The position numbers and the translations under genes were made by a program. From JALYUS01 sp038231255 (lineage in GTDB: Bacteria; Chloroflexota; Chloroflexia; Thermomicrobiales; JALYUS01), in the NCBI GenBank assembly GCA_038231255.1, contig JBBRLR010000014.1, positions 1 to 64,000 of the forward strand: DNA of 64,000 bases, in the 5' to 3' direction. Below, piece by piece: positions 34,951-43,394 of the stretch. Position 1 is the stretch's first letter. The number at the start of each line of letters is the position of its first letter. The notes beneath the pieces are model-generated. The model was not told where the DNA came from. It ran no database searches and saw only the letters and a list, made by a program, of their open reading frames with translations.

Positions 34951-35856
34951 ATGCCAGAAAGTCGCTCGTCACCGTTGCCGTCGCTGCCCGACGGCGTCCA
35001 CTTCGCCGTCGGGTCGGCGGTGTTCGGGAATCTGGAGCCGGAGCATGTCGCGCTGATCGCCGCGCTCGGCTTCCCCGGCATCGAGCCGTACCGGGGGATG
35101 GTGATGCCCTACGTCGAGCGGCCTCAGGCGCTCAAAGATTTGCTCGACCGGCATCAGATCGCGATGGTCACTTGCTCGAATGGCGGGCCGGGGCAGGCGA
35201 CCGATTTCATTGACCCGGCGATGCGCCAGCGGACGATTGACGACCATGTCGCATTCGCGCGCGATTTCCTCGTCCTGTTCGGCTGTCGGCATTTCAAGAT
35301 CAACATGGGCAACCGCCCGCCGCGCCCGACGAGCGAGGCCGAACTCCACGCCATCGCCGGGACGCTCAACGAACTGGGGCGGCGCACGGCGGAACTCGGC
35401 ATCCGACTCGCGCCGCACCCGCACATTTGGGGGCCGATCGAGCGCCCGGAGGAGATTCGTCGGCTGCTCGAACTGACCGACCCGGACTACGTCTCGCTCA
35501 CCCTCGACACCGCGCACATCCTGCTCGGCGGCGGCGACCCGATGGAGTTCCTGACGCAGCACGCCGACCGCATCGTCGCGCTGCATTGGAAGGATGCCGA
35601 TGTGCACTATCGCGGCTACACTGGCCCGACGCCGACCCGCGCGATGCACGACGAGAAAATCCTCTACAAGGACTTCGGCACGGGCGGCGTTGACCTGCCC
35701 GCCGTCTGGCGGTGGGTGCGGGAGCGCAATTACCGGTACTGGATCACGCTCGATCTCGATCCACCTCGCCCCCAGGAAGGCGAGGGAACCGCCGAGGAGA
35801 AACTGCGCCTCAACCGGCAATACCTGCTGGACGACTTACATGTGGCGCAATTGTAG
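34951..35856 (+). CDS. Sugar phosphate isomerase/epimerase (xylose-isomerase-like TIM barrel)
   Basis: Metal-ligand regions of the AP-endonuclease-2/xylose-isomerase-like family are visible: the strand LAPHPHIWGPIE (about residue 152), TLDTAHILLGGGDP (Asp and His, about residue 185), LHWKDADV (His-x-Lys-Asp), and the terminal strand near ITLDLDPP. 301 residues. AAGGAG precedes the ATG at 34951 with 7 bases. With the hydroxyacid dehydrogenase and a second isomerase-like gene next door it may form a sugar or inositol catabolic set. Substrate unknown. Confidence 0.86.
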   Translation: MPESRSSPLPSLPDGVHFAVGSAVFGNLEPEHVALIAALGFPGIEPYRGMVMPYVERPQALKDLLDRHQIAMVTCSNGGPGQATDFIDPAMRQRTIDDHVAFARDFLVLFGCRHFKINMGNRPPRPTSEAELHAIAGTLNELGRRTAELGIRLAPHPHIWGPIERPEEIRRLLELTDPDYVSLTLDTAHILLGGGDPMEFLTQHADRIVALHWKDADVHYRGYTGPTPTRAMHDEKILYKDFGTGGVDLPAVWRWVRERNYRYWITLDLDPPRPQEGEGTAEEKLRLNRQYLLDDLHVAQL

Positions 35857-35883
35857 AAAGAGACAGCCTTAGGGCGGTAGCCG

Positions 35884-36006
35884 TGGGCTAATGAACCTTT
35901 ACAACTGGGTAATCGGGGGGCAGCAGGCTGGAAAGCCTGCCCTACCGGTAGCACCGGCTTTCCAGCCTGTGAACCCAGTAGCCAATCACGTTTTTACGGT
36001 TCATCA
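35884..36006. repeat. Nested inverted repeat (GCAGGCTGGAAAGCCTGC core)
   Basis: Outer arms ATGAACC and GGTTCAT, middle arms CTGGGTA and ACCCAGTA, and a core of GCAGGCTGGAAAGCCTGC opposed to GGCTTTCCAGCCTG. The core resembles that of the 1323-1400 repeat. Confidence 0.75.
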
Positions 36007-36059
36007 GCCCGCCACCACCATAAATCAGGTCGGAGTCGTCAATGAAGGAGGGCTACAAG

Positions 36060-37076
36060 ATGGCACAAGCAGGGCGGGAGCAACGAACCGTCGTCGTCAT
36101 GGCGCCGTGGGGCGCCTTCGGCGAGTACGGGGAGCGGGAAATCCTCGAACGCGCCGGCTGCACGATCGTCGTGGCGCAGCCGAAGACGGAGGAGGAGGCG
36201 ATCGCGGCGGCGCGGGAGGCGGACGGCCTGATTTACACCGGCGGGATCAGCCGCCGCTTCATGGAGTCCTTGACGCGCTGCAAGGTGATCGCGCGCAGCG
36301 CCATCGGCATGGACAATGTGGAGGGCGTGGATATCGCTACGGAACGCGGCATCGTCCTGTGCAACTGCCCGGATGTTTTCGTGGACGAGGTCGCGAACCA
36401 GACAATGGCCCTGCTGCTCGGCTGCGTGCGGCAAATCGTGCCGTCGTCGCTCTGGGTGCGGGAAGGGAACTGGGGGCGGCAGGGCGCGACACGTCCCGGC
36501 GCGCGCATCCACCGCGTGACGGGCGAAACGCTCGGTCTGATCGGCTTCGGCAATATCGGTAAGGCGGTTGCCCAGCGCGCGGCGGGCTTCGGCCTGCGCA
36601 TCATCGCCAACGACCCGTATCTGTCCGGCGACGTGTTCGCACGGCACGGCGTGCGCCAGGTATCACTCGCGCAGGTTCTCCAGGATGCGGACTTCATCTC
36701 GCTCCACACGCCGCTGACGGACGAGACGCGCCACCTGATCGGCGCGGCGGAGTTCGCGCTGATGAAGCCGGATGCGATTCTCGTCAACACGAGCCGTGGT
36801 CCGGTGGTGGACGAGGAAGCACTGATCGCGGCGCTCCAGAGCGGGCAGATCCTCGGCGCGGGGCTGGATGTCACCGAAGTGGAACCGGTGAATCCGGAGA
36901 ATCCGCTCTTGATGATGCCGAATGTGATCGTCACGCCACATATCGCGTCGTTGAGCGAGTGGGCGAATGGCGAGCGCCGCCGCCGTACCGCGTACGAGGT
37001 CGCCGCCGTGCTCACCGGCCACCGCCCGCGCGCCGTCTGGAACCCGCCCGTGCTGGAACGGCTCGATCTGCATTGA
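36060..37076 (+). CDS. D-2-hydroxyacid dehydrogenase (phosphoglycerate dehydrogenase / CtBP-like)
   Basis: The NAD fold motif is LIGFGNIGKAVAQRA (about residues 160-174). Catalytic residues appear as VNTSRGPVVDEEALI (Arg), the DVTEVEPV segment (Glu), and VTPHIASLSEW (His, about residue 293). RSAIGMDNVEGVDI is the family's substrate-binding N-domain signature. About 338 residues. GGAGGG lies 8 bases before the ATG at 36060; the ATG at 36042 is less well placed. It reduces a 2-oxo acid with NADH or the reverse, and its setting between two isomerase-like genes suggests sugar-acid metabolism. Confidence 0.9.
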   Translation: MAQAGREQRTVVVMAPWGAFGEYGEREILERAGCTIVVAQPKTEEEAIAAAREADGLIYTGGISRRFMESLTRCKVIARSAIGMDNVEGVDIATERGIVLCNCPDVFVDEVANQTMALLLGCVRQIVPSSLWVREGNWGRQGATRPGARIHRVTGETLGLIGFGNIGKAVAQRAAGFGLRIIANDPYLSGDVFARHGVRQVSLAQVLQDADFISLHTPLTDETRHLIGAAEFALMKPDAILVNTSRGPVVDEEALIAALQSGQILGAGLDVTEVEPVNPENPLLMMPNVIVTPHIASLSEWANGERRRRTAYEVAAVLTGHRPRAVWNPPVLERLDLH

Positions 37077-37133
37077 GCATGGTCTGGGATGGAAGCGGTG
37101 TATGGCGATGATGCGAGGAAAGGAGCGAGGGCG

Positions 37134-38132
<999 letters not shown>

Positions 38133-38194
38133 CGCCTGAAAGTCGCCCATATTCGCGTCAGAAAAGGGTACACATCCCACATTTCTGCACAAAC

Positions 38195-38222
38195 TTGACA
38201 GGTGGATACGTCGTGCTAGAAT
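38195..38222 (+). promoter_or_regulatory. Sigma-70-type promoter of the paa regulator gene
   Basis: TTGACA (38195-38200), a 16-base spacer, and TAGAAT (38217-38222) form one of the strongest promoter matches in the window. The start of transcription would fall at about 38229. Confidence 0.75.
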
Positions 38223-38234
38223 GGCGACAGGAAC

Positions 38235-38248
38235 CTAACAAGCGTTTG
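38235..38248 (+). promoter_or_regulatory. Putative PaaR-type operator
   Basis: CTAACAAGCGTTTG lies just downstream of the promoter, with AACAA and TTGTT (38237-38250) inverted about GCGT. It fits CNAACGNNCGTTNG, the operator I recall for the Thermus PaaR repressor, at 9 of 10 defined positions. A TetR protein bound here would block transcription. Confidence 0.55.
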
Positions 38249-38260
38249 TTTATCGCTGGG

Positions 38261-38854
38261 ATGCGCATGGACAGCCGGAAGCGACAGATTGAGGATGTGG
38301 CGAGTACGCTTTTCAGCGAGCGCGGCTACAGCGCGACGAGCGTGCGAGACATTGCGCGCGCCCTTGACATGCAGGGCGGTAGCCTGTATGCGCACATCGC
38401 TTCCAAGGAAGACGTGCTCTGGAATATCGTCAGCCGGGCGGCGGAGCGATTCCATGCAGCGGTACGCCCGATTGCCAATGGCACGGAGTCTGCTGCGGAG
38501 CGGCTGCGCGGGATGGCGCGGGCGCATGTGCGTGTCATCACGGACGACATCGAGCACGCGACCGTCTTTTTGCACGAATGGCGTTTCCTCGGCGCGGAAC
38601 GGCGCGTCGTGATCGGCCGGCAGCGCGACGCCTACGAGGCATACTTCCGCGCCGTGATCGCCGAGGGGATGGCAAACGGCGAGTTCCGCTTCGCCGATCC
38701 GAAAATGGCCGGGCTTGGCGTCCTTTCCGGCCTGAATGGCATCGCCCAATGGTACCGGCCCAATGGAAGACTGACGCCGGACGCCATCGCCGACTCCTAT
38801 GCCGATCTCTTCTTATGCGGACTGACTATGCCACGATCGGATGAAACGAGATGA
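38261..38854 (+). CDS. paaR: TetR/AcrR family regulator, probably PaaR-like
   Basis: The N-terminal helix-turn-helix is clear: IEDVASTLFSERGYSATSVR and DIARALDMQGGSLYAHIASK (about residues 9-48). The rest is a helical ligand-binding domain, with VFLHEWRFLG and GVLSGLNGIAQWY. About 197 residues. It lies right before paaA, and its promoter carries an operator-like palindrome, so it probably represses itself and paaABCD until phenylacetyl-CoA (or a related acyl-CoA) binds. The ATG at 38261 is preferred; the frame is open far upstream only because it runs antisense-like through the isomerase gene. No strong ribosome binding site. Confidence 0.8.
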   Translation: MRMDSRKRQIEDVASTLFSERGYSATSVRDIARALDMQGGSLYAHIASKEDVLWNIVSRAAERFHAAVRPIANGTESAAERLRGMARAHVRVITDDIEHATVFLHEWRFLGAERRVVIGRQRDAYEAYFRAVIAEGMANGEFRFADPKMAGLGVLSGLNGIAQWYRPNGRLTPDAIADSYADLFLCGLTMPRSDETR

Positions 38855-38865
38855 AGCCGGGAAAG

Positions 38866-38975
38866 CCGCAGCGGCACAGAGAATATAGAGGACGCGGAGG
38901 AACGGAAAATGAGTCTTCTTGTGACCTCTTTTTCTTCTCTGCGATCTTTGCGGTTTCCCCGGTTTCGACTGGCTC
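38866..38975. repeat. 9-mer hairpin repeat, diverged
   Basis: Left arm has CCGCAGCGGCACAGAG and ATAGAGGACGCGGAGG units; right arm has CTTCTCTGCGATCTTTGCGG and ends CCCCGGTTTCG, against GCCGGGAAAGCCG at the left. Imperfect, but the same layout as the other 9-mer hairpins. It separates the regulator from paaA. Confidence 0.65.
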
Positions 38976-38991
38976 CTGAGGAGGATTTGCC

Positions 38992-39909
38992 ATGACTGAA
39001 CAGGAACGGCTGGATGCCTTCAATGTGCATGTCGCCGGTGGCGGCAAGGTCGAGCCGGGCGACTGGATGCCGGACGAGTACCGCAAGGCGGTGCTGAAGT
39101 TCGTCGAGATGCACGCGAACAGCGAGTTGATGGGCGTCTTGCCGGAGCGGGAGTGGATCATGCGCGCTCCGTCCCTGAAACGCAAACTCGCCCTCACCGC
39201 GAAGGTGCAGGACGAGGTTGGCCACGCGCAACTGCTCTACCGCGTTGCTGAAGACCTCGGCAAATCGCGCGAGGCGATGCTGGATGACTTACTCGCGGGT
39301 AAGACGAAGTTCCACAATGTCTTCCATTACCCGACGAAGACGTGGGCAGATGTCGGCGTGATTGCCTGGCTGGTGGACGCCGCTGCGATCGTCGCGCAGC
39401 AGGCTTTGCGCGAATCATCCTACGCGCCCTACGCCCGGACGATGAAGAAGATTTGCTGGGAAGAGTCCGTTCACATCATCCACGGGCGCGATGTGCTCCT
39501 GTCGCTGCTCAACGGCACGGAGACGCAACGCGCGATGGTGCAGGAGGCGCTGGATCGCTGGTGGGGACCGCTGATGCAGATGCACGGCCCGCCGACCGAC
39601 CCGACGAAAGACCGCGACCTCGCGTGGCGGATCAAGAATAAGTCGAACGACGAACTGCGGCAGGAATTCCTCGGCATCTATGTGCCGCGTATCCTCGAAC
39701 TCGGTCTGACGCTGCCCGACCCCGCGTTGCGGTACGACGAGGCGGCCGGTCGCTGGCTCTTCACCGAGCCGGACTGGCAGGAACTGTATGCCGTCGTCAC
39801 CGGCCACGGCCCGATGTCGCAAGAGCGCCTCGCCTTCCGCCAGATCAATTACGATCAGACACAGTGGGTGCGCGATGCCATTTTCGCGACCCCACGCGCC
39901 GCCGCATAG
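38992..39909 (+). CDS. paaA: 1,2-phenylacetyl-CoA epoxidase, catalytic subunit A
   Basis: A ferritin-like di-iron protein: AKVQDEVGHAQLLYRVAEDL (about residues 67-86, E-x-x-H) and KICWEESVHIIHGRDVLLSL (about 147-166, E-x-x-H) carry the metal ligands. PGDWMPDEYRKAVLKFVEMHANSE and WIMRAPSLKRK are PaaA trademarks, as is MHGPPTDP. 305 residues, normal. GAGGAGG precedes the ATG. With PaaC it epoxidises the phenyl ring of phenylacetyl-CoA using O2, the first step of the ring-opening route to acetyl-CoA and succinyl-CoA. paaB follows after a hairpin repeat. Confidence 0.96.
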   Translation: MTEQERLDAFNVHVAGGGKVEPGDWMPDEYRKAVLKFVEMHANSELMGVLPEREWIMRAPSLKRKLALTAKVQDEVGHAQLLYRVAEDLGKSREAMLDDLLAGKTKFHNVFHYPTKTWADVGVIAWLVDAAAIVAQQALRESSYAPYARTMKKICWEESVHIIHGRDVLLSLLNGTETQRAMVQEALDRWWGPLMQMHGPPTDPTKDRDLAWRIKNKSNDELRQEFLGIYVPRILELGLTLPDPALRYDEAAGRWLFTEPDWQELYAVVTGHGPMSQERLAFRQINYDQTQWVRDAIFATPRAAA

Positions 39910-39914
39910 GTATT

Positions 39915-40022
39915 TGAACCACGAAGACACGAAGAGCACGAAGGGAACGCAGAGAAGGATCAAAAACCAATGCAATTTTCTCCTTCCCTTCTTCGTGCTC
40001 TTCGTGTCTTCGTGGTTCGATC
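39915..40022. repeat. 9-mer hairpin repeat (CACGAAGAG units) between paaA and paaB
   Basis: Left arm 39915-39957 (ACCACGAAG, ACACGAAGA, GCACGAAGG, then ACGCAGAGAAGG); right arm 39979-40022 with CTTCGTGCTCTTCGTGTC. It starts 6 bases after the paaA stop and ends 18 bases before the paaB start, so it is transcribed in the operon. Confidence 0.85.
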
Positions 40023-40039
40023 CGTTCCGAGGTGATGTG

Positions 40040-40324
40040 ATGGAAGTGTATGAGGTGTTTCGGCAGGAGCGGGAAGGGGAGCCGATGCGGCATGCGGGCA
40101 ATGTCCTCGCGCCGGATCGGGAGCTTGCCACGCACTACGCGCGGGAGTTTTACAGCCGCCGACAGGAGAGTATTTGCCTCTGGGTCGTGCCGCGCGCCGC
40201 GATTGAGCAGGTGGATGACCTCGACCTGCTCCAACCGCCGCTCGATCGCTCCTTCAAAAAGCCCGCAGGCTACGTCATTAAAGACAAACTCGAGGCTGCG
40301 CGCGTCCGTGGGAGGATGCCATGA
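40040..40324 (+). CDS. paaB: 1,2-phenylacetyl-CoA epoxidase, subunit B
   Basis: 94 residues, a small structural subunit that bridges PaaA-PaaC units. Recognised by MEVYEVFRQEREGEPMRHAG and YAREFYSRRQESICLWVVPR, then the C-terminal SFKKPAGYVIKDKL. GAGG precedes the ATG at 40040, and the longer frame above it runs antisense to nothing useful. Its TGA overlaps the ATG of paaC (ATGA, 40321-40324), showing translational coupling. Confidence 0.93.
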   Translation: MEVYEVFRQEREGEPMRHAGNVLAPDRELATHYAREFYSRRQESICLWVVPRAAIEQVDDLDLLQPPLDRSFKKPAGYVIKDKLEAARVRGRMP

Positions 40325-41172
40325 CGGGTTCGAGGTTCGAGGTCCGTGGTTCGGAGACGGAGACAGGGTCACCCCAATCCACGAACCTCGAACCTCGAAC
40401 CGCATGGGCGGAGGTGATTCTGACGCTTGCGGATGACGAGTTTGTGCTCGGCTTCTGGGATTCGGAGTGGACGGGCATCGCGCCGATGCTGGAGGAGGAT
40501 GTCGCCTTCTCGTCCCTCGCACAGGACGAGATTGGGCATGCGCGCGTCCTCTATGAGCTGCTCGCTGATCTGACGCACGACACCGCCGACCGGATTGCCT
40601 TCGGTCGGCAGCCGGAGCAGTACCGGCACGCGCGCCTCCTCGACCATCCGCGCACGGACTGGGCATTCAGCATCGCCCGCCGCTTCCTTTATGACACGGC
40701 GGACGCCGCCCGCCTCGCGGTACTGGCGAATAGTTCGTATGCGCCGCTCGCGGGGATCGTCGGCAAAATTCGGCGTGAGGAGACGTATCACCGGATGCAC
40801 ATGGAGGCGTGGGTGAAGCGGCTCGCCGAGGCGGGCGGCGAGGCACATCGGCGATTGGCGGATGCGCTGGAAACCCTCTGGTCCGACGCGCTCGCGATCT
40901 TCACGCCGCTCGATGGCGAAGAGGAATTACTGGACGCGGGGATTCTGCCTGAACCGCTCATAGCGATCCAGCAACGGTGGCTCGGCGAGGTCGCGCCGCT
41001 GCTGCAATCGCTCGGTTTGCCCTTCCCATTCCGCGCGGCGGGCGGCGGGCGGTATACACCGACCTTCCCGATCACGATGGACGGCGGACGCACCGAACAC
41101 GGCGACGACTTCCGTTGGCTTTGGAACGAGTTCACGATGGTCTATCGCGCGGAGCCGGGAGCGGAGTGGTAG
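40321..41172 (+). CDS. paaC: 1,2-phenylacetyl-CoA epoxidase, subunit C, with repeat-encoded N-terminus
   Basis: The conserved protein starts only at about residue 29: AEVILTLADDEFVLGFWDSEWTG. E-x-x-H remains in AQDEIGHARVLYELLAD, RREETYHRMHMEAW is the second helix, and NSSYAPLAGIVGKI is a family mark. PaaC is the structural partner of PaaA and need not bind iron. Residues 3-27 (SRFEVRGSETETG and following) are encoded by a 7-mer hairpin repeat, an in-frame insertion next to the start codon. 283 residues. The start overlaps paaB. Confidence 0.92.
   Translation: MTGSRFEVRGSETETGSPQSTNLEPRTAWAEVILTLADDEFVLGFWDSEWTGIAPMLEEDVAFSSLAQDEIGHARVLYELLADLTHDTADRIAFGRQPEQYRHARLLDHPRTDWAFSIARRFLYDTADAARLAVLANSSYAPLAGIVGKIRREETYHRMHMEAWVKRLAEAGGEAHRRLADALETLWSDALAIFTPLDGEEELLDAGILPEPLIAIQQRWLGEVAPLLQSLGLPFPFRAAGGGRYTPTFPITMDGGRTEHGDDFRWLWNEFTMVYRAEPGAEW
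40327..40401. repeat. 7-mer hairpin repeat (TTCGAGG units) inside paaC
   Basis: Left arm 40327-40352 (GTTCGAG, GTTCGAG, GTCCGTG, GTTCGG); right arm 40379-40401 (CACGAACCTCGAACCTCGAAC). It lies wholly within the coding frame and is translated to residues 3-27 of PaaC. Confidence 0.88.
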
Positions 41173-41287
41173 TGCTGAGTGCTAAGTGCTGAGAAAGGTA
41201 AGAGACAATGGTACTAGCGAGGGGTCGGAAAGTGCGGGCCAAAGTGGATGAAGTCTCAGCACTCAGTACTCAGCATTCAGCACTCTC
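41171..41287. repeat. 7-mer hairpin repeat (GTGCTGA units) spanning the paaC-paaD junction
   Basis: Left arm 41171-41193 (AGTGCTG, AGTGCTA, AGTGCTG) begins at the paaC stop codon; right arm 41254-41287 (CTCAGCACTCAGTACTCAGC) is inside paaD. The paaD start is in the loop. Confidence 0.86.
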
Positions 41288-41741
41288 CGAGGTCTGGGAC
41301 GCGCTCGCGGACGTGCTGGACCCGGAGATTCCGATGATCTCCGTTGTGGACCTCGGTATCATCCGTAGCGTCGAGTGGGACGATATGCATCTGCGGGTCG
41401 AAGTGATGCCCACCTTCGTCGCCTGCCCCGCGCTCGACATCATCCGCGACACGATCCGCGAGCGGCTGGCTGGCTTCGCGCCCGTCGTTGAGGTCGTGAC
41501 GACCTATGCGGAGCCGTGGACGACGGAGCGCATCACACCCGAAGGCCACCGGAAACTGCGTGCCAGCGGCTTCGCGCCGCCAATCCCCGGCGAAGCGATA
41601 CTGCTACCGGTCGCGCCTGCCTGCCCATACTGCGATTCGCACCACACCGCGCTCGAAAATCCGTTCGGGCCGACGCTCTGCCGTGCCATCTACTATTGCC
41701 ACGATTGCCGCCAGCCCTTCGAGCAGTTCAAGACGGTCTGA
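41208..41741 (+). CDS. paaD: PaaD: MIP18-family protein for phenylacetyl-CoA epoxidase assembly
   Basis: VWDALADVLDPEIPMISVVDLGI (about residues 29-50) is the MIP18/SufT-type domain with its P-E-x-P core. LRVEVMPTFVACPAL holds the conserved Cys. At the C-terminus PACPYCDSHHTALENPFGPTLC and YYCHDCRQPFEQFK form a zinc-ribbon unique to PaaD. It is thought to help assemble the Fe-S protein PaaE or the di-iron site. 177 residues, including residues 16-27 made from a 7-mer repeat arm (SALSTQHSALSE region). No paaE reductase gene follows, so it must be elsewhere. Confidence 0.92.
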   Translation: MVLARGRKVRAKVDEVSALSTQHSALSEVWDALADVLDPEIPMISVVDLGIIRSVEWDDMHLRVEVMPTFVACPALDIIRDTIRERLAGFAPVVEVVTTYAEPWTTERITPEGHRKLRASGFAPPIPGEAILLPVAPACPYCDSHHTALENPFGPTLCRAIYYCHDCRQPFEQFKTV

Positions 41742-41789
41742 AGATCGGAGGGTTCCGTTGCTGGCGTTGAACTTGCAGCGTCGTGTGTC

Positions 41790-42665
41790 ATGAAAAGAAC
41801 CAATGTGAACCCCCTGTGGCCGATGGAGCGCCTGACAATGGATACGGGGAGTAGCGCTAAGGGCAAGCGAACGTCCTCCCTTGTTTCTTTCTCAGTCTTG
41901 TTGTGGTTGATCGTTGCGCTTGCGATCTTGTCCGCATGTGGAGCGCGCGCGGCGACGGAGGATGCCCCGCCGCCGACCGACACCTTCCGCACCCTCAATC
42001 ACTGGCCGCACGACCCGGCGGCATTCACCGAAGGGCTGGTCTATGCCGATGGCGCATTCTTCGAGAGCACGGGACTCAACGGCATGTCCAGTCTGCGGAA
42101 GGTAGATGCCGAAACGGGGCAAGTGATCGCGAGCCTCCCGCTCGCACCGGAGTATTTCGGGGAAGGTTTGACCCTCTTCAACGGGAAACTCATCCAATTA
42201 ACCTGGCAATCGCATATCGGATTTGTGTACGACCTCCAATGCTTCTGCCTCGAACGCACCTTCGCGTACGACGGCGAAGGGTGGGGCCTAACGCACGACG
42301 ACCGCTTCCTCATCATGAGCGACGGCACCGCGCGCATCCGCTTCCTCGACCCCACAACATTCGCGGTTGTGCGGACGATCAGCGTTGCCGACTACGGCCA
42401 GCCGCTGACGAACATCAACGAACTCGAATACATCAATGGTGAGATTTACGCCAATGTCTGGCTGACGGATCGCATCGTCCGCATTGGTCCCGCGTCGGGT
42501 GCGATCCTTGGTTGGATTGACCTGACTGGCCTGCTGCCCGACGCCGATCGCAGCCCGTCCATCGCCGAACTGAACGGCATCGCCTACGACGATGCGACGA
42601 GCCGCCTCTTCGTCACCGGCAAAAACTGGCCCGAGATTTTCCAGATCGCGCTCGTCCCGAAATAG
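41790..42665 (+). CDS. Glutaminyl-peptide cyclotransferase, beta-propeller type (lipoprotein)
   Basis: A signal peptide ends in a lipobox (LLWLIVALAILSACG), so it is lipid-anchored outside the membrane. The mature part is the bacterial/plant-type glutamine cyclotransferase: HDPAAFTEGLVYADGAFFESTG (about residue 70), GWGLTHDDRFLIMSDGTA, and AELNGIAYDDATSRLFVTGKNWPEIF at the end. 291 residues, normal. These enzymes turn N-terminal Gln into pyroglutamate. Start at the ATG at 41790 is tentative; MERLTM and MDTG codons downstream are possible. Confidence 0.9.
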   Translation: MKRTNVNPLWPMERLTMDTGSSAKGKRTSSLVSFSVLLWLIVALAILSACGARAATEDAPPPTDTFRTLNHWPHDPAAFTEGLVYADGAFFESTGLNGMSSLRKVDAETGQVIASLPLAPEYFGEGLTLFNGKLIQLTWQSHIGFVYDLQCFCLERTFAYDGEGWGLTHDDRFLIMSDGTARIRFLDPTTFAVVRTISVADYGQPLTNINELEYINGEIYANVWLTDRIVRIGPASGAILGWIDLTGLLPDADRSPSIAELNGIAYDDATSRLFVTGKNWPEIFQIALVPK

Positions 42666-42806
42666 CGACGGAAACATTACCCGGGATGGCCTACGAGAAA
42701 ATGTATCATCTATGCACGGATGGATAGATGCTCCATACTGTTCATCGTACCCCTTGTTATCTCACCATACATGTATGACAATGTCATACGCATGAAGGGA
42801 TGGACG

Positions 42807-43080
42807 ATGGTCTGGTTCTCGGAGCTGATCTAGGATGACTGAAATGAAGGGCATATCGCGCGTCATGGCATTCGGATATTTGAAGCGACGGAAGCCGTGA
42901 GAAATGCCCCCTCTTTGACACGAGCGTGAGACGATATCTATCGCGTCATTGGTCAGACAGATGCGGGGCGCTATCTCTTCGTCATCGTCGTCCCGCGCCC
43001 TCTCGAAGCCTTCTACATCCTACATCGTGACTGCGCGTGACGCGACGCGCGATGAGCAACGCAACATGCGTCATCGCTGA
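42807..43080 (+). pseudogene. Broken BrnT-like toxin gene
   Basis: Reading through stops gives SELI(stop)DD(stop)NEGHIARHGIRI, then ATEAVRNAPSLTRA(stop)DDIYRVIGQ, TDAGRYLFVIVVPRP, and after a shift FYIVTARDATRDEQRNMRHR. This is a BrnT-type ribonuclease toxin from about residue 6 to the end. Three in-frame stops (42831-42833, 42840-42842, 42927-42929) and a frame shift destroy it. The shift is a tandem 7-base duplication of CTACATC at 43013-43026; removing one copy restores the frame. The antitoxin 12 bases downstream is intact, so the toxin has decayed first. Start at 42807 is a guess. Confidence 0.8.
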
Positions 43081-43091
43081 GGAGAACAGAC

Positions 43092-43394
43092 ATGGCTACA
43101 CAAGAAAAGAAAGAGATGAAGCAGACTCCACGGTTTTCTTCGATCGAGGAAATGGCCGAGTTCTGGGATACACACGACTCAGCCGAGTACGAGCATGCGT
43201 TTGAGCCGGTGGAGTTTGAGATCGCGAAGCCCCTAAAGTCAACATGGATGCTCTCGATTCGGTTGGATAAGGAGACATTCGACGCACTACAGGCAATCGC
43301 GAAGCCGAAGGGGTTGGGCGCTTCGACGCTGGCGCGGATGTGGATTCTGGAAGAGTTAGAGCGGGTGCGGAAGAATGAGGGGGAGGTCCGATGA
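43092..43394 (+). CDS. CopG/BrnA-type antitoxin, partner toxin lost
   Basis: 100 residues. FSSIEEMAEFWDTHDSAEY (about residues 15-33) is the hallmark start of CopG/BrnA-like antitoxins, and MLSIRLDKETFDALQAIAKPKGLGASTLARMWILEEL is a ribbon-helix-helix fold (given here as its two halves joined only in description: strand RLDKE, then two helices). It normally binds the BrnT-like toxin and its own promoter. Here the toxin is a pseudogene. GGAG precedes the ATG. Its TGA overlaps the ATG of an enolase-superfamily gene, so it may now be a solo regulator of that operon. Confidence 0.82.
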   Translation: MATQEKKEMKQTPRFSSIEEMAEFWDTHDSAEYEHAFEPVEFEIAKPLKSTWMLSIRLDKETFDALQAIAKPKGLGASTLARMWILEELERVRKNEGEVR

